NCBI RefSeq assembly: GCF_009569385.1
Contig: NZ_WBOF01000003.1
Coordinates: 248,001-312,000 of the forward strand
DNA length: 64,000 nucleotides
Source of the DNA: Streptomyces kaniharaensis
GTDB taxonomy: Bacteria > Actinomycetota > Actinomycetes > Streptomycetales > Streptomycetaceae
Direction: 5' to 3'
Of this stretch, positions 14,607 to 25,054 are shown piece by piece. The notes beneath the pieces are model-generated. The model ran no database searches. It had not been told where the DNA came from and saw only the letters and a program-made list of their open reading frames with translations. The position numbers and the translations under genes are program-made. Every line of letters starts with the position of its first letter. Position 1 is the stretch's first letter.

Positions 14607-17600
14607 GTGAAACACCCCTTGCGCTCCTTGGGAGCGCCGGGAACCGCCGGGAAGAAGCGACCCCCGGGAAGCCGGATAGCGGGATTGCGCCGTGCATGCG
14701 CGGTCCTGCTGCCCGTGGCCCTCGCTGCCGGCATGCTCGGCACAACGCCCGCGTTCGCGGCAGACTCTGACGCCGACCCGGACATGCCCGTGCTGACGGA
14801 CCGTGGCCGTGTCGTCGGCCTGTGGACCATCGGTGGTCCCGGCGTGAAGGCGGCTGCCGAGGCCGCGCTGACTGGCTCGGACGAGGACGTCAAGCGCTTC
14901 CTCGAGGTCGAGAAGGGCGACGCCGAGTACCACGACGACCGGGTGTCGGCGTTCCAGATGTTCAGCCTCGGCGGGCCCGGGGTGCGCGAGGCCGCCACCA
15001 AGGCGCTGAAGGGTTCCACGGACGACCTGCGCGCCTTCCTCAGGGACGGCTGGCGGACCCCGCTGGAGCAGGACCGGCGGGTCGAGGCCTTCCAGCTCGT
15101 CGCCACCGGCGGCGTGAGCGTCAGGGAGCAGGCCACCGCCGCGCTCAAGGGCACGCCCGAGGACGTGAAGAAGTTCCTCGAGCAGGGCCAGTACGACGCC
15201 CTCGAGGTCGACAACCGCGCACGAACGATGCAGCTCCTCGGCTCCGGCGGCCCGGCCATGAAGGAAGCCGCCAAGGTCGCTCTGCGCGGCACGCCCTCCG
15301 ACATCGCCGAGTTCCTGAACATCGGCCAGTTCGTCGCCCGCGCCCGGGACCAGGAACGCGCCACGATCTCCCAGCTGGCCGACCAGGCCGAACAGGCCGG
15401 CGCCCAGGCGCAGGCCGCCAAGGACGCCGCCAAGGCCGCGTCCGCGCGCGCAGTCGACGCGTCACAGCAGGCCAAGGAATCCGCGGAGACCGCGGCGAAG
15501 GAGACCGAGGCAGCCGGCCAGGACCTGACCCGCGCCACGGAAGCCGCCACGCGCGCGGCCGATGCGGCCCAGGGCGCGGCGACCGCCGCCCAGCAGGCAG
15601 TCGCCGCAGCCGGTGCCGCCAACCAGGCCTCCCGCATCGCCTCCAGCGCCGCGGCCCAGGCCGCCAGCGCGGCCAGTGGCGCAGCCCTCGCGGCGGGCAA
15701 CGCCCGCAAGGCCGCCGCCGCCGCCTCCTCGGACGCGGGCAAGGCCGCCGAGGCCCGCCAGCGAGCCGAAGAAGCACGCAACGCCGCGAACGACGCCCAG
15801 CGGGCCGCGGACGCCGCGAACAATGCCGGCACCGCCTCCCAAGCGGCGGGCGAGGCCTCGGCTGCGGCCAAGAGCGCCAGCGGTAACGCGAACGCGGCCG
15901 CCGGTTCCGCGGAGAAGGCCGGCCGTCTGGCGAGCGCCGCCGGTGCCGGCTCCAACCGTGCGCAGGCCGCGGCCGAACAGGCCCGCCGCCAGGCGAACGA
16001 GGCCAACCGGGCCGCGGACGCGTCCGCGGCGCTGGCCGGCCAGTCCGCCCAGGCCGCCTTCCAGGCCCGCGACGCCGCGCACACGGCGGCCACGCACGCC
16101 CAGAACGCGGCGACGGCCGCGGACCAGGCCGCCGAGCACGCAGGCCAGTCCGCCGTCTCGGCGGCCGAGTCCGCCCGGCAGGCCGGCGAAGCACGCACGG
16201 CTGCGGCGGCGGCGAGCGAGGCGGTGAAGACCGCCAGCGGCGTCTACGAACTCGCCCGCAAGACCGAGGCCGAGGACCTGACCGCCCGCACCGCCGCTGC
16301 CGTCGAGACCGCCCGGGACACGAAGAAGGCCGACGACGAAGCCATCGGTGGAATCGGCACCCTCCTCGCCAACTGGCGGGCCCAGGACCAGGAAGCCGCC
16401 GCCCTGGCCGCCGAGGCCGCTCGCCCCGGCGCGGACCCGAAAGCACTTGCCGCCAGGGGCCGCAAGGCCGCACTCCAGGCCATGAAGACCGGCGGCCCCT
16501 GGAGCCAGGAAGCCGCCACGGTCGCCCTGGCCGGCACCGACGACGCCGTCCTGAACTGGGTGCGCACCGGCCGGCACAAGGCCGAGCTGGACGACATGCG
16601 CCAGAACGTGCAGGAGATCGCCCAGGACAGCCCCGACGAAGCCGTCCGCACCGCCGCCACCGCCGCGCTCAAGGGCGACGCCCAGCAGATCGAGGCCTTC
16701 TACACCACCGGCCAGCACGAGGCCGCGGTCACCGACAACCGCGTCCGCGCCTATCAGCTGATCGCCACCGGCGGCACCAGCGTCAAGGAAGCCGGCGAGA
16801 AGGCCCTGCGGGACGGCTCGCCCAAGGCCGTCGCCGCCTTCCTGATGACCGGCCAGTACACGGCCCGCCAGATCGACGAACGCGTCCAGGCCACCCAACT
16901 GCTCGCCAGCGGCGGCCCGGAGGTCCAGGCCGCAGCCAAGTTCGCACTCGCCGGCACGCCCGATCTCGTCAGCTCCTTCCTCAAGACCGGCCAGTACATG
17001 GCCGACCGCAAGGACCAACTCGCCACCGCCCACGCCGCGCAGATGCGCCGCCTGATCGCCGAGGCCTCCCAGACCGCGGCCAAGGCCCAGCAGGACGCCT
17101 GGGAGGCCACCGAGGCCGCGGCCGTCGCCGCCGGCGCCTCCGGCGACGCCGACAACGCCCGCAACCAGGCCCGCGCCTCCGCCGACCAGGCGGCCGGATT
17201 CGCCGCTGACGCCGGCAAGTCCGCCCAGGACGCCGAAGCCTCCGCCACCCGCGCCGCCCAGTCCGCCACCACCGCCCGCACAGCCTCCCAGGCCGCCGCC
17301 CACGACGCCGGCAAGGCCACCGCCTCCGCCAACCGCGCACAGGCCTCCGCCGCCCAGGCCCGCCGGTCCGCCAACACGGCCCGCGACGCCGCGAACCAGG
17401 CCTACACCTCCGCCGTCGCGGCGGGACAGGACGCCGGAGCTGCCCAGCAGGCCGCCGACGAAGCCTGGAGCATCACCGCGGAGAAGCAGATCCAGGAACG
17501 CCAGGCCGAACTGAACGCCGAGGATCCGGGCATCCAGGCCGATGCCAAGAAACTCGAGGAAGAATTCACGAAGGAGCTGGAAGCACAGATCCGGGCTGAA

Positions 17601-18305
17601 ATTCAGAAGGAAATATACTTTAGCCAGTTCAACTGCTTCTTCATCACTCCCGACACGCCGCGGGAGTTCATCGCCCGATGCAATATGGCCAAGGTGAACG
17701 GCACATACGGGCCAGGCGGCGTGTTCGCACCCGGCACCATAATCGGAACTCTCAGCTATTGGGGGTCCCTCGATGAGGTGCAGCTCCTAAAGAATGTCAC
17801 CAAGTCCATCCTCGGCGTGGACAGCGCCGAAGAGTGCATCAAGCAGAAGAACGTCGGCGCCTGCGCAGAACTCGCCGTCACCTTCTTCCCGGCCGGGAAA
17901 GCCGCCAAGCTCGCAGAAATTGCCTACAAAGCCAAAACCATCGAGGAGATTGCCAGGGTAACGAGCTCTGCGATCAAATGCGTGGGAAAGATCGACTGCC
18001 TGCCCACGCCAAAGGAAGCGCAGCTGGCGATCGAGAACCTCCCGCGCTGGAGCTCCGGGGCGAAGCGGGACGTGAGGCACCTGGCACCCAACCTGGTGAC
18101 CGAGGACATATCCGCCAAGGGCAAGGTCTTCACGATCACCGGCGGTGACGGAAAGCACCGTGTTCTCGTCCAGATGCCCGGTGAGGTGAACGGCAAGGCG
18201 GGACGCTTTGAGTGGCTCATTGAAGACCAGGACGGAACCCAGGTAGTATCCCACCAAGGATTCATCGACGGCGGAACGATCAACGGTATTCCCAATAAGC
18301 CATGA
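14607..18305 (+). CDS. ALF-repeat polymorphic toxin
   Basis: 1232 residues from GTG at 14607 (GAGAGAGGAA just upstream). A long signal sequence ends at PAFA-AD (about residue 51). ALF repeats follow (VVGLWTIGGPGVKAAAEAAL; pattern GGPxVxxAAxxAL-G-DVxxFL), then a very Ala-rich coiled coil (about 250-560), a second ALF set (about 620-800), a second coiled coil to about 960, and a cysteine-containing pre-toxin segment. The last 85 residues (from KRDVRHLAPN to INGIPNKP) form the likely toxic domain, with a GRFEWLIE and SHQGFIDGGTI pattern seen in C-terminal toxins of contact-dependent systems. Its stop overlaps the immunity gene. Base composition becomes less GC-rich after about 17580, as expected for exchangeable toxin tips. 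The exact enzymatic activity is not identified. Confidence 0.85.
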   Translation: MKHPLRSLGAPGTAGKKRPPGSRIAGLRRACAVLLPVALAAGMLGTTPAFAADSDADPDMPVLTDRGRVVGLWTIGGPGVKAAAEAALTGSDEDVKRFLEVEKGDAEYHDDRVSAFQMFSLGGPGVREAATKALKGSTDDLRAFLRDGWRTPLEQDRRVEAFQLVATGGVSVREQATAALKGTPEDVKKFLEQGQYDALEVDNRARTMQLLGSGGPAMKEAAKVALRGTPSDIAEFLNIGQFVARARDQERATISQLADQAEQAGAQAQAAKDAAKAASARAVDASQQAKESAETAAKETEAAGQDLTRATEAATRAADAAQGAATAAQQAVAAAGAANQASRIASSAAAQAASAASGAALAAGNARKAAAAASSDAGKAAEARQRAEEARNAANDAQRAADAANNAGTASQAAGEASAAAKSASGNANAAAGSAEKAGRLASAAGAGSNRAQAAAEQARRQANEANRAADASAALAGQSAQAAFQARDAAHTAATHAQNAATAADQAAEHAGQSAVSAAESARQAGEARTAAAAASEAVKTASGVYELARKTEAEDLTARTAAAVETARDTKKADDEAIGGIGTLLANWRAQDQEAAALAAEAARPGADPKALAARGRKAALQAMKTGGPWSQEAATVALAGTDDAVLNWVRTGRHKAELDDMRQNVQEIAQDSPDEAVRTAATAALKGDAQQIEAFYTTGQHEAAVTDNRVRAYQLIATGGTSVKEAGEKALRDGSPKAVAAFLMTGQYTARQIDERVQATQLLASGGPEVQAAAKFALAGTPDLVSSFLKTGQYMADRKDQLATAHAAQMRRLIAEASQTAAKAQQDAWEATEAAAVAAGASGDADNARNQARASADQAAGFAADAGKSAQDAEASATRAAQSATTARTASQAAAHDAGKATASANRAQASAAQARRSANTARDAANQAYTSAVAAGQDAGAAQQAADEAWSITAEKQIQERQAELNAEDPGIQADAKKLEEEFTKELEAQIRAEIQKEIYFSQFNCFFITPDTPREFIARCNMAKVNGTYGPGGVFAPGTIIGTLSYWGSLDEVQLLKNVTKSILGVDSAEECIKQKNVGACAELAVTFFPAGKAAKLAEIAYKAKTIEEIARVTSSAIKCVGKIDCLPTPKEAQLAIENLPRWSSGAKRDVRHLAPNLVTEDISAKGKVFTITGGDGKHRVLVQMPGEVNGKAGRFEWLIEDQDGTQVVSHQGFIDGGTINGIPNKP

Positions 18306-18814
18306 GCGACCTACTGAAATTCAAGATCCCGGCGGATTTCATCGAACCGCATGTCCATCTGAGCCTTGCGGAGCTCGAGTACGGGCACCGCGAGGGCTGG
18401 ATCGACGCCGACGGCGTCATCGGTCTCTGTACGCGACGCCTCGTTGCGGGCCACGCATCGCAGCTGGAGGAGACGATCGCGCTTCTGCTGTCCGACGAGG
18501 CCGATCAGGTGGCCGGAATTCTGGAGGGCGCTGACGCGGGCCGTGCCGTGGACGACGTGCGGCCGGTGTGGCGATATCTGGCGCTCGCCTGGGCCTACGA
18601 GAACCGCGAGGGTCTGGGTGACGCATTGGGGGTGGTCGAGATGCTGTACGCGGACTTCGACTACCCGTCCGAGATGGACGGCTTCGTTCGCTACATGCCG
18701 GCGCAGCCCGGGCAGAAGACGGGCATCGACGCCCTGATGTCGCGGTGGGAGGAATTCGTCCGCAGCGAGGGAGAGTTCTACCGAGGTCGTGATCGGGAGT
18801 CCGAAACCGGCTGA
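18302..18814 (+). CDS. DUF2247 immunity protein
   Basis: 170 residues. The ATG overlaps the toxin stop (ATGA), so each toxin is made with its antidote. The pattern FKIPADFIEPHVHLSLAELEYG, then GWIDADGVIGLCTRRLV and a C-terminal PSEMDGFVRYMPAQ, matches DUF2247, a family predicted as immunity proteins of polymorphic toxin systems. It has no signal peptide, consistent with cytoplasmic protection. A hairpin terminator follows at 18861-18890. Confidence 0.8.
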   Translation: MSDLLKFKIPADFIEPHVHLSLAELEYGHREGWIDADGVIGLCTRRLVAGHASQLEETIALLLSDEADQVAGILEGADAGRAVDDVRPVWRYLALAWAYENREGLGDALGVVEMLYADFDYPSEMDGFVRYMPAQPGQKTGIDALMSRWEEFVRSEGEFYRGRDRESETG

Positions 18815-18860
18815 GGCCACCGGTCTTTGACACCGGTCCATCCGACATCGGTCAGGTCTG

Positions 18861-18890
18861 GGCTGTTTCCGCAGGACTGCGGAAGCAGCC
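18861..18890 (+). terminator. intrinsic terminator of the toxin-immunity operon
   Basis: A 13-bp stem (18861-18873 with 18878-18890, one G-U pair) with a GGAC-type loop is followed directly by CTTTCCTGT. This is one of few hairpins in the window with a short T-run, giving a canonical rho-independent layout 46 nt after the immunity gene. Confidence 0.75.
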
Positions 18891-18976
18891 CTTTCCTGTG
18901 GGCTCAGGAGCCCGCCCGGGCGTGACGTCCCGTCCCCCCGAAAGCCCCGCTGCCTGAAAACGCCGGGGCCGGCGGG

Positions 18977-19189
18977 TCAGGGGGTGGTGTCCTCGGCGAG
19001 GGTGTGGGCGACGAGGGCGTTGGCGTGGCCGTGGCCGAGGCCGTGTTCGGTCTTGAGCCAGGCGACGAGTTCCATGTGCTTGGTGAGCGGGGAGGAGCAG
19101 ATGAGGTCCTTCCACTCGGCGATGGGGCGGCCGTACTTCTTCTCGATGGACGGGAAGTAGCTGGCGGGGCCCTTCACGGGTGCGGTCAT
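18977..19189 (-). CDS. DUF4287 domain protein
   Basis: 70 residues from the ATG reading MTAPVKGPASYFPSIEKKYG; a GTG two codons upstream is an alternative. The sequence (SIEKKYGRPIAEWKDLI, then MELVAWLKTEHGLGHGHANALV) is the DUF4287 helical fold, in which a short Gly-rich loop (GLGHGHAN) separates helices. The function is unknown. It lies downstream of the Pls-type synthetase on the same strand but behind a strong terminator, so it is probably an independent gene. Confidence 0.85.
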   Translation of the reverse strand: MTAPVKGPASYFPSIEKKYGRPIAEWKDLICSSPLTKHMELVAWLKTEHGLGHGHANALVAHTLAEDTTP

Positions 19190-19252
19190 GATCACAGTGT
19201 CCCATCGGTCGCGTCCGCGATGATCTTCGCGGCTCTTTCGGAGCGCACACGC

Positions 19253-19301
19253 GAGTGCGCGGTGCGGTCACGGGTTGAGACCGTGGCCGCACCGCGCACT
19301 C
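19253..19301 (-). terminator. strong terminator hairpin after the Pls-type NRPS gene
   Basis: Positions 19253-19267 pair perfectly with 19287-19301 (15 bp). After one mismatch, a further 5 bp (CACGG/CCGTG) close a 7-nt loop. The hairpin starts 25 nt after the synthetase stop on the minus strand, isolating it from the DUF4287 gene. Confidence 0.8.
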
Positions 19302-19325
19302 ATCGCTCCGCGCAGGTGACGTGCG

Positions 19326-22300
19326 TCACACCGTCGTGCGCCCCGCCGCGGCGCGGCGTCGTGCCCGGGCGGCGCGGCGGCCGGCGGGCGGGGTGGGGTC
19401 GGCGCTCCAGGCGGCGACGGGGTTGCCGAGCCAGCGGGTGGCGCCGGGGACGTTCTCGCCGCGCATGACCAGGGAGGCGGGGCCGACGGTGGTGCCGGCG
19501 CCGAGGGAGGAGTTGAGCAGGACGATGGAGTGCGGGCCGGTGGTGGAGCCGGGGCCGAGGTGGACGGTGCCCAGGCGCATGACGCGGTCGTGGAAGAGGT
19601 GGGTCTGCAGGACGGTGCCGCGGTTCACGCTGGCGCCGGCCTCGACGGTGACCAGGTCGCTCTCGGGCAGCCAGTGGGTCTCGCACCACACGCCGCGGCC
19701 GATGCGCGCGCCGAGGCTGCGCAGCCAGACGTTCAGGTAGGGGGTGCCGGTGATGCTGGAGCCGCCGAAGGGCATGGCGAGTTCTTCGACGAAGGTGTCG
19801 TAGAGCTCGTTGCGCCAGACGAAGGACGACCAGAGCGGGTGTTCGGCGGTGCGGAAGCGTCCGACGAGCAGCCACTTGGCGGCGGTGGTGACGGCACAGG
19901 CGATGACGGCGGCGGCGCCGAGGATGAGGCCGGCGGCGGCCAGGGCGGCGGCGAGGCCGTAGTCGTCGCGCAGTTCCTGGAGGGCGAGCAGGACGAGGTC
20001 GCCGAGGAGGGCGGCCAGTATGACGGGCAGCAGGCGGCACAGTTCGACGCCGGCGCGCGCCCACATCAGGCGCCGGGGCGGGTCGTAGGTGCGGGCCTCG
20101 CCGCCGGCGTCGGCGACGCGGGGCAGGGCGAAGGCGGGGCGGCCGAGCCAGGAGGAGCCTTCGGGGGCGTGGGCGGGGGTGTCGGACAGGACGCCGACGA
20201 GGGAGTTGTCGGGCAGGTGGCGGCCGGGGCCGACGATGCCGGAGTTGCCGACGAAGGAGCGCCGTCCGACGTGGGAGGGGCCCAGGTGCAGCCAGCCGCC
20301 GCGGACCTCGTAGGGGGCGACGAGGGTGTCGTCGGCGAGGAACGCCCCGTCGTCCACGCGCATGAACCCGGGCAGGCTCAGGACCGTGGACGCCTCGACG
20401 CGCCGGCCGATGCGGGCGCCGAGCAGGCGCAGCCACAGCGGGGTGAAGAGGCTGGCGTAGAGGGGGAAGAGGGTGCGCCGGGCGGTGTCGCTGAGGCGGT
20501 GGACGGCCCAGGCGCAGAAGGCGACCTTGCCGTGGGCGGGGTGGTGGCCGGGGCGCAGGGGCAGGGAGAGGAGGCGGACGGTCAGCGCTATGAGGGCGGC
20601 GTGGCAGGCGAGGGTGAGGGCGGTGAGGGGGACGGTGGCGGGCAGGAGCTGGAAGAGGACCTGGCCGAGGCTGTGGTCGGTGTCGATCATCGGGTAGATG
20701 ATCGCGAGGGCGGGCAGGGCGGCGATGATCGGCAGGAGGCCGAAGAGGGTCAGGCCGATCCCGTAGGCGAGGCCCCAGCCGCGCGAGCGCGGTGCCGTGC
20801 CGGGGGCGGGCCAGTGGGTGGTGGGGGTGTCGGGGGCGGGGCGGGCCGGGGAGCCGTGCCAGTGCTCGTGCGGGGGCACGGTGCCGGTGACGCAGGAGCC
20901 GGGGGCGATGTCGGCGCCGGCGCCGATGCGGGCGCCGGGCATGAGGGTGGCGCGGGTGGCGACGCGGGCGCCTTCGCCGACCTCGGTGTGGCCGAGGTGG
21001 AGGATGTCGCCGTCCAGCCACCAGCCGGCGATGTCGACCTCGGATTCGAGGACGGCGCCGGCGCCGAGGCGGGCGAGGCCGGTGACGGGGGGCAGGGTGT
21101 GCAGGTGGACGCCGGGGCCGACGCGGCAGCCGAGTGCGCGGGCGTAGCGGGTGGCCCAGGGGGTGCCGGTGAGGGCGCCGACACCGAAGAGGGCGACGGT
21201 GCGCTCGGCGGCCCACAGGCGCAGGTGGACGTGGCCGCCGCGGGGGTGGCTGCCGGGGCGGATGCCGGTGGTGAGCAGGCGGGCGGCGCCGGCTGCGAGG
21301 AGGGTGCGGCCGGGGGCGCTGTAGAAGAGGAGGAGGCCGGCGGCGACGGGCCACCACGGGGAGTGGGGGGCCCAGGGCAGGTGGGCGCCGGTGAGGTTGT
21401 CGAGGGCGGTCAGGACGAGGACCCAGCGCAGGCCGGCGAGGGTGAAGAGGGCGAGCAGGGCGAGGGTCTGCCACAGGCCGGCACTGGCGGGGGTGCGGCG
21501 CACGGTGCGTTCGGCGGCGGGGGCCTGTTCGCGGGGGCCGGTCCCGGGCTGTGGGGGTGTGTGGGTGTCCAGGTGGGCGGCGAGCGCGCTGAGGACGGGG
21601 TGGGCGTACAGGTCGGCGACGGAGACGCCCGGGTGGCGGGTGCGCAGTTCGGAGACGAGGCGGGCGGCGGTGAGGCTGGAGCCGCCGAGGGCGAAGAAGT
21701 CGTCGCCCGGGCCGGGGGCCATGCCGAGCAGGCGTTCCCAGTGGCCGGCGAGCCAGCCGGCGGTGCCTTCCAGCGGGGTGCGGTCGGCGCTCTCCTGGGT
21801 GCCGGTGGTGGCCAGCGGCCAGGGCAGGGCGCCTCGGTCGACCTTGCCGGAGGTGCGGGTGGGCAGGGAGTCGAGGAGGGCGAGGACCGGCACGAGCGGG
21901 GCGGGCAGGTGTTCCAGCAGCTGGTGGCGGGCGGCGGCCAGGTCGGGCCGGGTGCCGGGCTGTGGGACGAGGTAGCCGACGAGCAGGTCGGCGCCGGCGG
22001 GGGTCTTGCGGACGGCGGCGGCCGCGGCGCGGATGCCGGGCAGGGCCTGGAGGGCGGCGTCGATCTCGCCGAGTTCGATGCGGCGCCCGCCGAGTTTGAT
22101 CTGGTCGTCGGCGCGGCCGATGAAGACCAGGCCTTCGGGGTCGTTGCGCACCAGGTCGCCGCTGCGGTAGACGCGGGGGGAGGCGAGGTAGGGGTGGGTG
22201 GTGTACTTCTCGGCGTCCTTGGCGGGGTCGAGGTAGCGGGCGCAGCCGACGCCGCCGATCAGCAGTTCGCCGGTCTCGTACCAGGGGACGGGCTGGCCGG

Positions 22301-23327
22301 TGGCGTCGACGACGGCGATCTCCCAGCCGTCCAGGGGTGCGCCGATGCGTACCGGTTCGCCGGGGAGCATGCGGGCGGCGGTGGCGACGACGGTGGTCTC
22401 GGTGGGGCCGTAGGTGTTCCAGAACTCGCGGTGGCCGGTGGCCAGGCGCTCGACGAGTTCGGCGGGGCAGGCTTCGCCGCCGACGATGATCAGGCGTACG
22501 GCGTCCAGGCATTCCTGGGGCCACAGGGCGAGCAGGGTGGGGACGGTGGAGACGACGGTGATGCGGCGCTCGACCAGCCAGGGGCCGAGGTCGGTGCCGG
22601 CCTTGACGAGGGAGCGGGGGGCGGGCACCAGGCAGGCGCCGTGGCGCCAGGCCAGCCACATTTCCTCGCAGGAGGCGTCGAAGGCGACCGACAGGCCGGC
22701 CAGGACGCGGTCGCCGGGGCCCAGGGGGCGGTGGCGCAGGAACAGGCGGGCCTCGGCGTCGACGAAGGCGGCGGCGCTGCGGTGGGTGACGGCCACGCCC
22801 TTGGGTCGTCCGGTGGTGCCGGAGGTGAAGATGATCCACGCGTCGTCGGTCGGGGCGGGCCAGGCCGGGCGGCCGCCGGGGCGGGCGGCGGGGCCGGCCG
22901 TCAGCTGGAGGTTGGCGCCGATGACGGCGCAGACCCGGGCGTCGTTCCAGATCATCTCGGCGCGCTCGTCGGGGTCGTCGGCGTCGACGGGCACGTAGGC
23001 GGCGCCGCAGCGCAGCACGGCGAGGATGGCGACGTAGAGGTCGGCGGTGCCGGAGGGGATGCGCACGCCGACCCGGTCGCCGGGGCCGATGCCGTGGCCG
23101 GCGAGGACGCCGGCGAGGGTGTCGACCTCGTGCAGCAGGGTGCGGTAGTCGAGCACGGCGGTGCCGGTGTCCAGCGCGGGCGCGTGGGGGTGGGCGTCGG
23201 CGGTGGCGGCGATGATGTCGAGCAGGGTGCGCGGGTGGGCGGGCTGGGCCACCGGCCAGCCGGCCGCCCACCCCGGATGGGGGCGGTGCAGCGTGCCTGG
23301 GCCGGCCGTGTCCTGGCGTACGTCCAT
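19326..23327 (-). CDS. Pls/PosA-family nonribosomal peptide synthetase (epsilon-poly-L-lysine synthetase-like)
   Basis: 1333 residues from the ATG reading MDVRQDTAG. The adenylation domain (about 35-505) has core motifs IIFTSGTTGRPKGV (165-178), NTYGPTE, YRSGDLV, GRADDQIKLGGRRIELGEI and the catalytic Lys in RTSGKVDR. The specificity region FDASCEEMW has acidic residues after the conserved Asp, suited to a cationic amino acid. A carrier domain (FFALGGSS, Ser 551) follows. There is no condensation or thioesterase domain; instead the rest contains paired transmembrane helices and three tandem left-handed beta-helix-like domains. This is the architecture and length of epsilon-poly-L-lysine synthetase (Pls, about 1319 residues) and relatives that make cationic isopeptides at the membrane. 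Lysine as substrate is inferred, not proven. Confidence 0.85.
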   Translation of the reverse strand: MDVRQDTAGPGTLHRPHPGWAAGWPVAQPAHPRTLLDIIAATADAHPHAPALDTGTAVLDYRTLLHEVDTLAGVLAGHGIGPGDRVGVRIPSGTADLYVAILAVLRCGAAYVPVDADDPDERAEMIWNDARVCAVIGANLQLTAGPAARPGGRPAWPAPTDDAWIIFTSGTTGRPKGVAVTHRSAAAFVDAEARLFLRHRPLGPGDRVLAGLSVAFDASCEEMWLAWRHGACLVPAPRSLVKAGTDLGPWLVERRITVVSTVPTLLALWPQECLDAVRLIIVGGEACPAELVERLATGHREFWNTYGPTETTVVATAARMLPGEPVRIGAPLDGWEIAVVDATGQPVPWYETGELLIGGVGCARYLDPAKDAEKYTTHPYLASPRVYRSGDLVRNDPEGLVFIGRADDQIKLGGRRIELGEIDAALQALPGIRAAAAAVRKTPAGADLLVGYLVPQPGTRPDLAAARHQLLEHLPAPLVPVLALLDSLPTRTSGKVDRGALPWPLATTGTQESADRTPLEGTAGWLAGHWERLLGMAPGPGDDFFALGGSSLTAARLVSELRTRHPGVSVADLYAHPVLSALAAHLDTHTPPQPGTGPREQAPAAERTVRRTPASAGLWQTLALLALFTLAGLRWVLVLTALDNLTGAHLPWAPHSPWWPVAAGLLLFYSAPGRTLLAAGAARLLTTGIRPGSHPRGGHVHLRLWAAERTVALFGVGALTGTPWATRYARALGCRVGPGVHLHTLPPVTGLARLGAGAVLESEVDIAGWWLDGDILHLGHTEVGEGARVATRATLMPGARIGAGADIAPGSCVTGTVPPHEHWHGSPARPAPDTPTTHWPAPGTAPRSRGWGLAYGIGLTLFGLLPIIAALPALAIIYPMIDTDHSLGQVLFQLLPATVPLTALTLACHAALIALTVRLLSLPLRPGHHPAHGKVAFCAWAVHRLSDTARRTLFPLYASLFTPLWLRLLGARIGRRVEASTVLSLPGFMRVDDGAFLADDTLVAPYEVRGGWLHLGPSHVGRRSFVGNSGIVGPGRHLPDNSLVGVLSDTPAHAPEGSSWLGRPAFALPRVADAGGEARTYDPPRRLMWARAGVELCRLLPVILAALLGDLVLLALQELRDDYGLAAALAAAGLILGAAAVIACAVTTAAKWLLVGRFRTAEHPLWSSFVWRNELYDTFVEELAMPFGGSSITGTPYLNVWLRSLGARIGRGVWCETHWLPESDLVTVEAGASVNRGTVLQTHLFHDRVMRLGTVHLGPGSTTGPHSIVLLNSSLGAGTTVGPASLVMRGENVPGATRWLGNPVAAWSADPTPPAGRRAARARRRAAAGRTTV

Positions 23328-24298
23328 GGGGGGTTGTTCCTCGGCTCCGGTGTCCTGGGCGGGGTTCCTGGTCAGGGGGTGATGCGTGCGCATCGGCACG
23401 TGGGGGCGCGGACGGGTGTCACCTGGGGTGATGCGCCCACCCACCATGACTCGGCCAGGAGGCCGGTGGATGCAGTGGGGGTGCAGTCAAAGGAGATTCT
23501 CATGATCTGTGCCGTTGGGACCGGCAGAGGAATGATTCGTATGCCGATGTGGGCTTTGGGGAAGTTTTCGCTGGTGAAGGGTAGCGGGCGTAGCGGGCTC
23601 AGGGGGGTCGCGGCGGTGACGGCCGTGGGAAGAGTGATGAACGCCATGCGACCGGAACGCTACCGGCAGCAGCCGTGCGGCGCCGCCCGGCCGAGGCGCC
23701 GGGTCGGGGCCAGGGCGGCTCGGGGCGGGGCGTGTGCTCGACGGTGGGGGCGGCGGGTTCGGGGGCCGTGCGGTCCTGGTGGGCGCACGTGTATTCGGCG
23801 TGGGAACCGTCGCCGGTGCCGTGGACGGCGTCATCCGCCTGGTCTGGACCGCCGTCGAGGTGTGCGCGGGTGTGCCGGCCGTCCTCACTCGAACGGCGTC
23901 ACGCCTCGGCGCTTCCCCGCCCCCGGGGCGAGGCGGCCCGGCGAAGCGCCCGCTCGCCGTGCGACTATCGCCGGCCGTGAGCCGGACCACGGTCTCCCCG
24001 CCGTACTCGGGCCCCCGCGGTGCGACGATCACTCCCCGGGCCGGGTCTGTTCCACCCACGCTGAGCGCTTCAGTTGGCGGGTTGGGTGTCTGCCTACGGC
24101 TCACGACACCGCCCCGACCGCGCCGGACCCGTGATCGTTGCCGCCCCGACCGGCCGGTACCGCCGATGGCCGGTGCCGCCGCGATCGGGGCGGTCGTGCA
24201 TCTGCCGGCCACCGCCGTCGAGGAGGGCCGGGACCTGTCCTCGATGAGCGGCATCCTGGCCGACCGCTACCGTCTACTGCCGGTCTGACGGCCCGCCG
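23328..24298. other. 971-nt region upstream of the Pls-type gene without a confident gene
   Basis: The region must contain the promoter and leader of the synthetase gene (minus strand). Composition is mixed, with a less GC-rich patch at 23455-23650. On the + strand a very good ribosome-binding site (AAAGGAGATTCTC) precedes an ATG at 23502, but the frame runs on as Arg/Gly-rich, non-protein-like sequence. A + frame from 23734 to 24288 has moderate coding bias at its two ends and may be a remnant. The motif TCATGAGAATCTCC on the minus strand near 23500-23515 nearly repeats one at 4333-4346. Confidence 0.4.

Positions 24299-25054
<756 letters not shown>

Noticed and set aside
19530-24134. A 1534-codon + frame opposite the Pls-type synthetase gene
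   Set aside because: It is an antisense shadow of the synthetase codon bias; the product is Gly/Ala/Glu/Val-rich with no domain.
23502-24134. Possible peptide (RiPP-like) precursor with a very strong ribosome-binding site upstream of the Pls-type gene
   Set aside because: The frame does not stop where a precursor should and continues as Arg/Gly-rich sequence; no modifying enzymes are nearby. Third-position bias is low.
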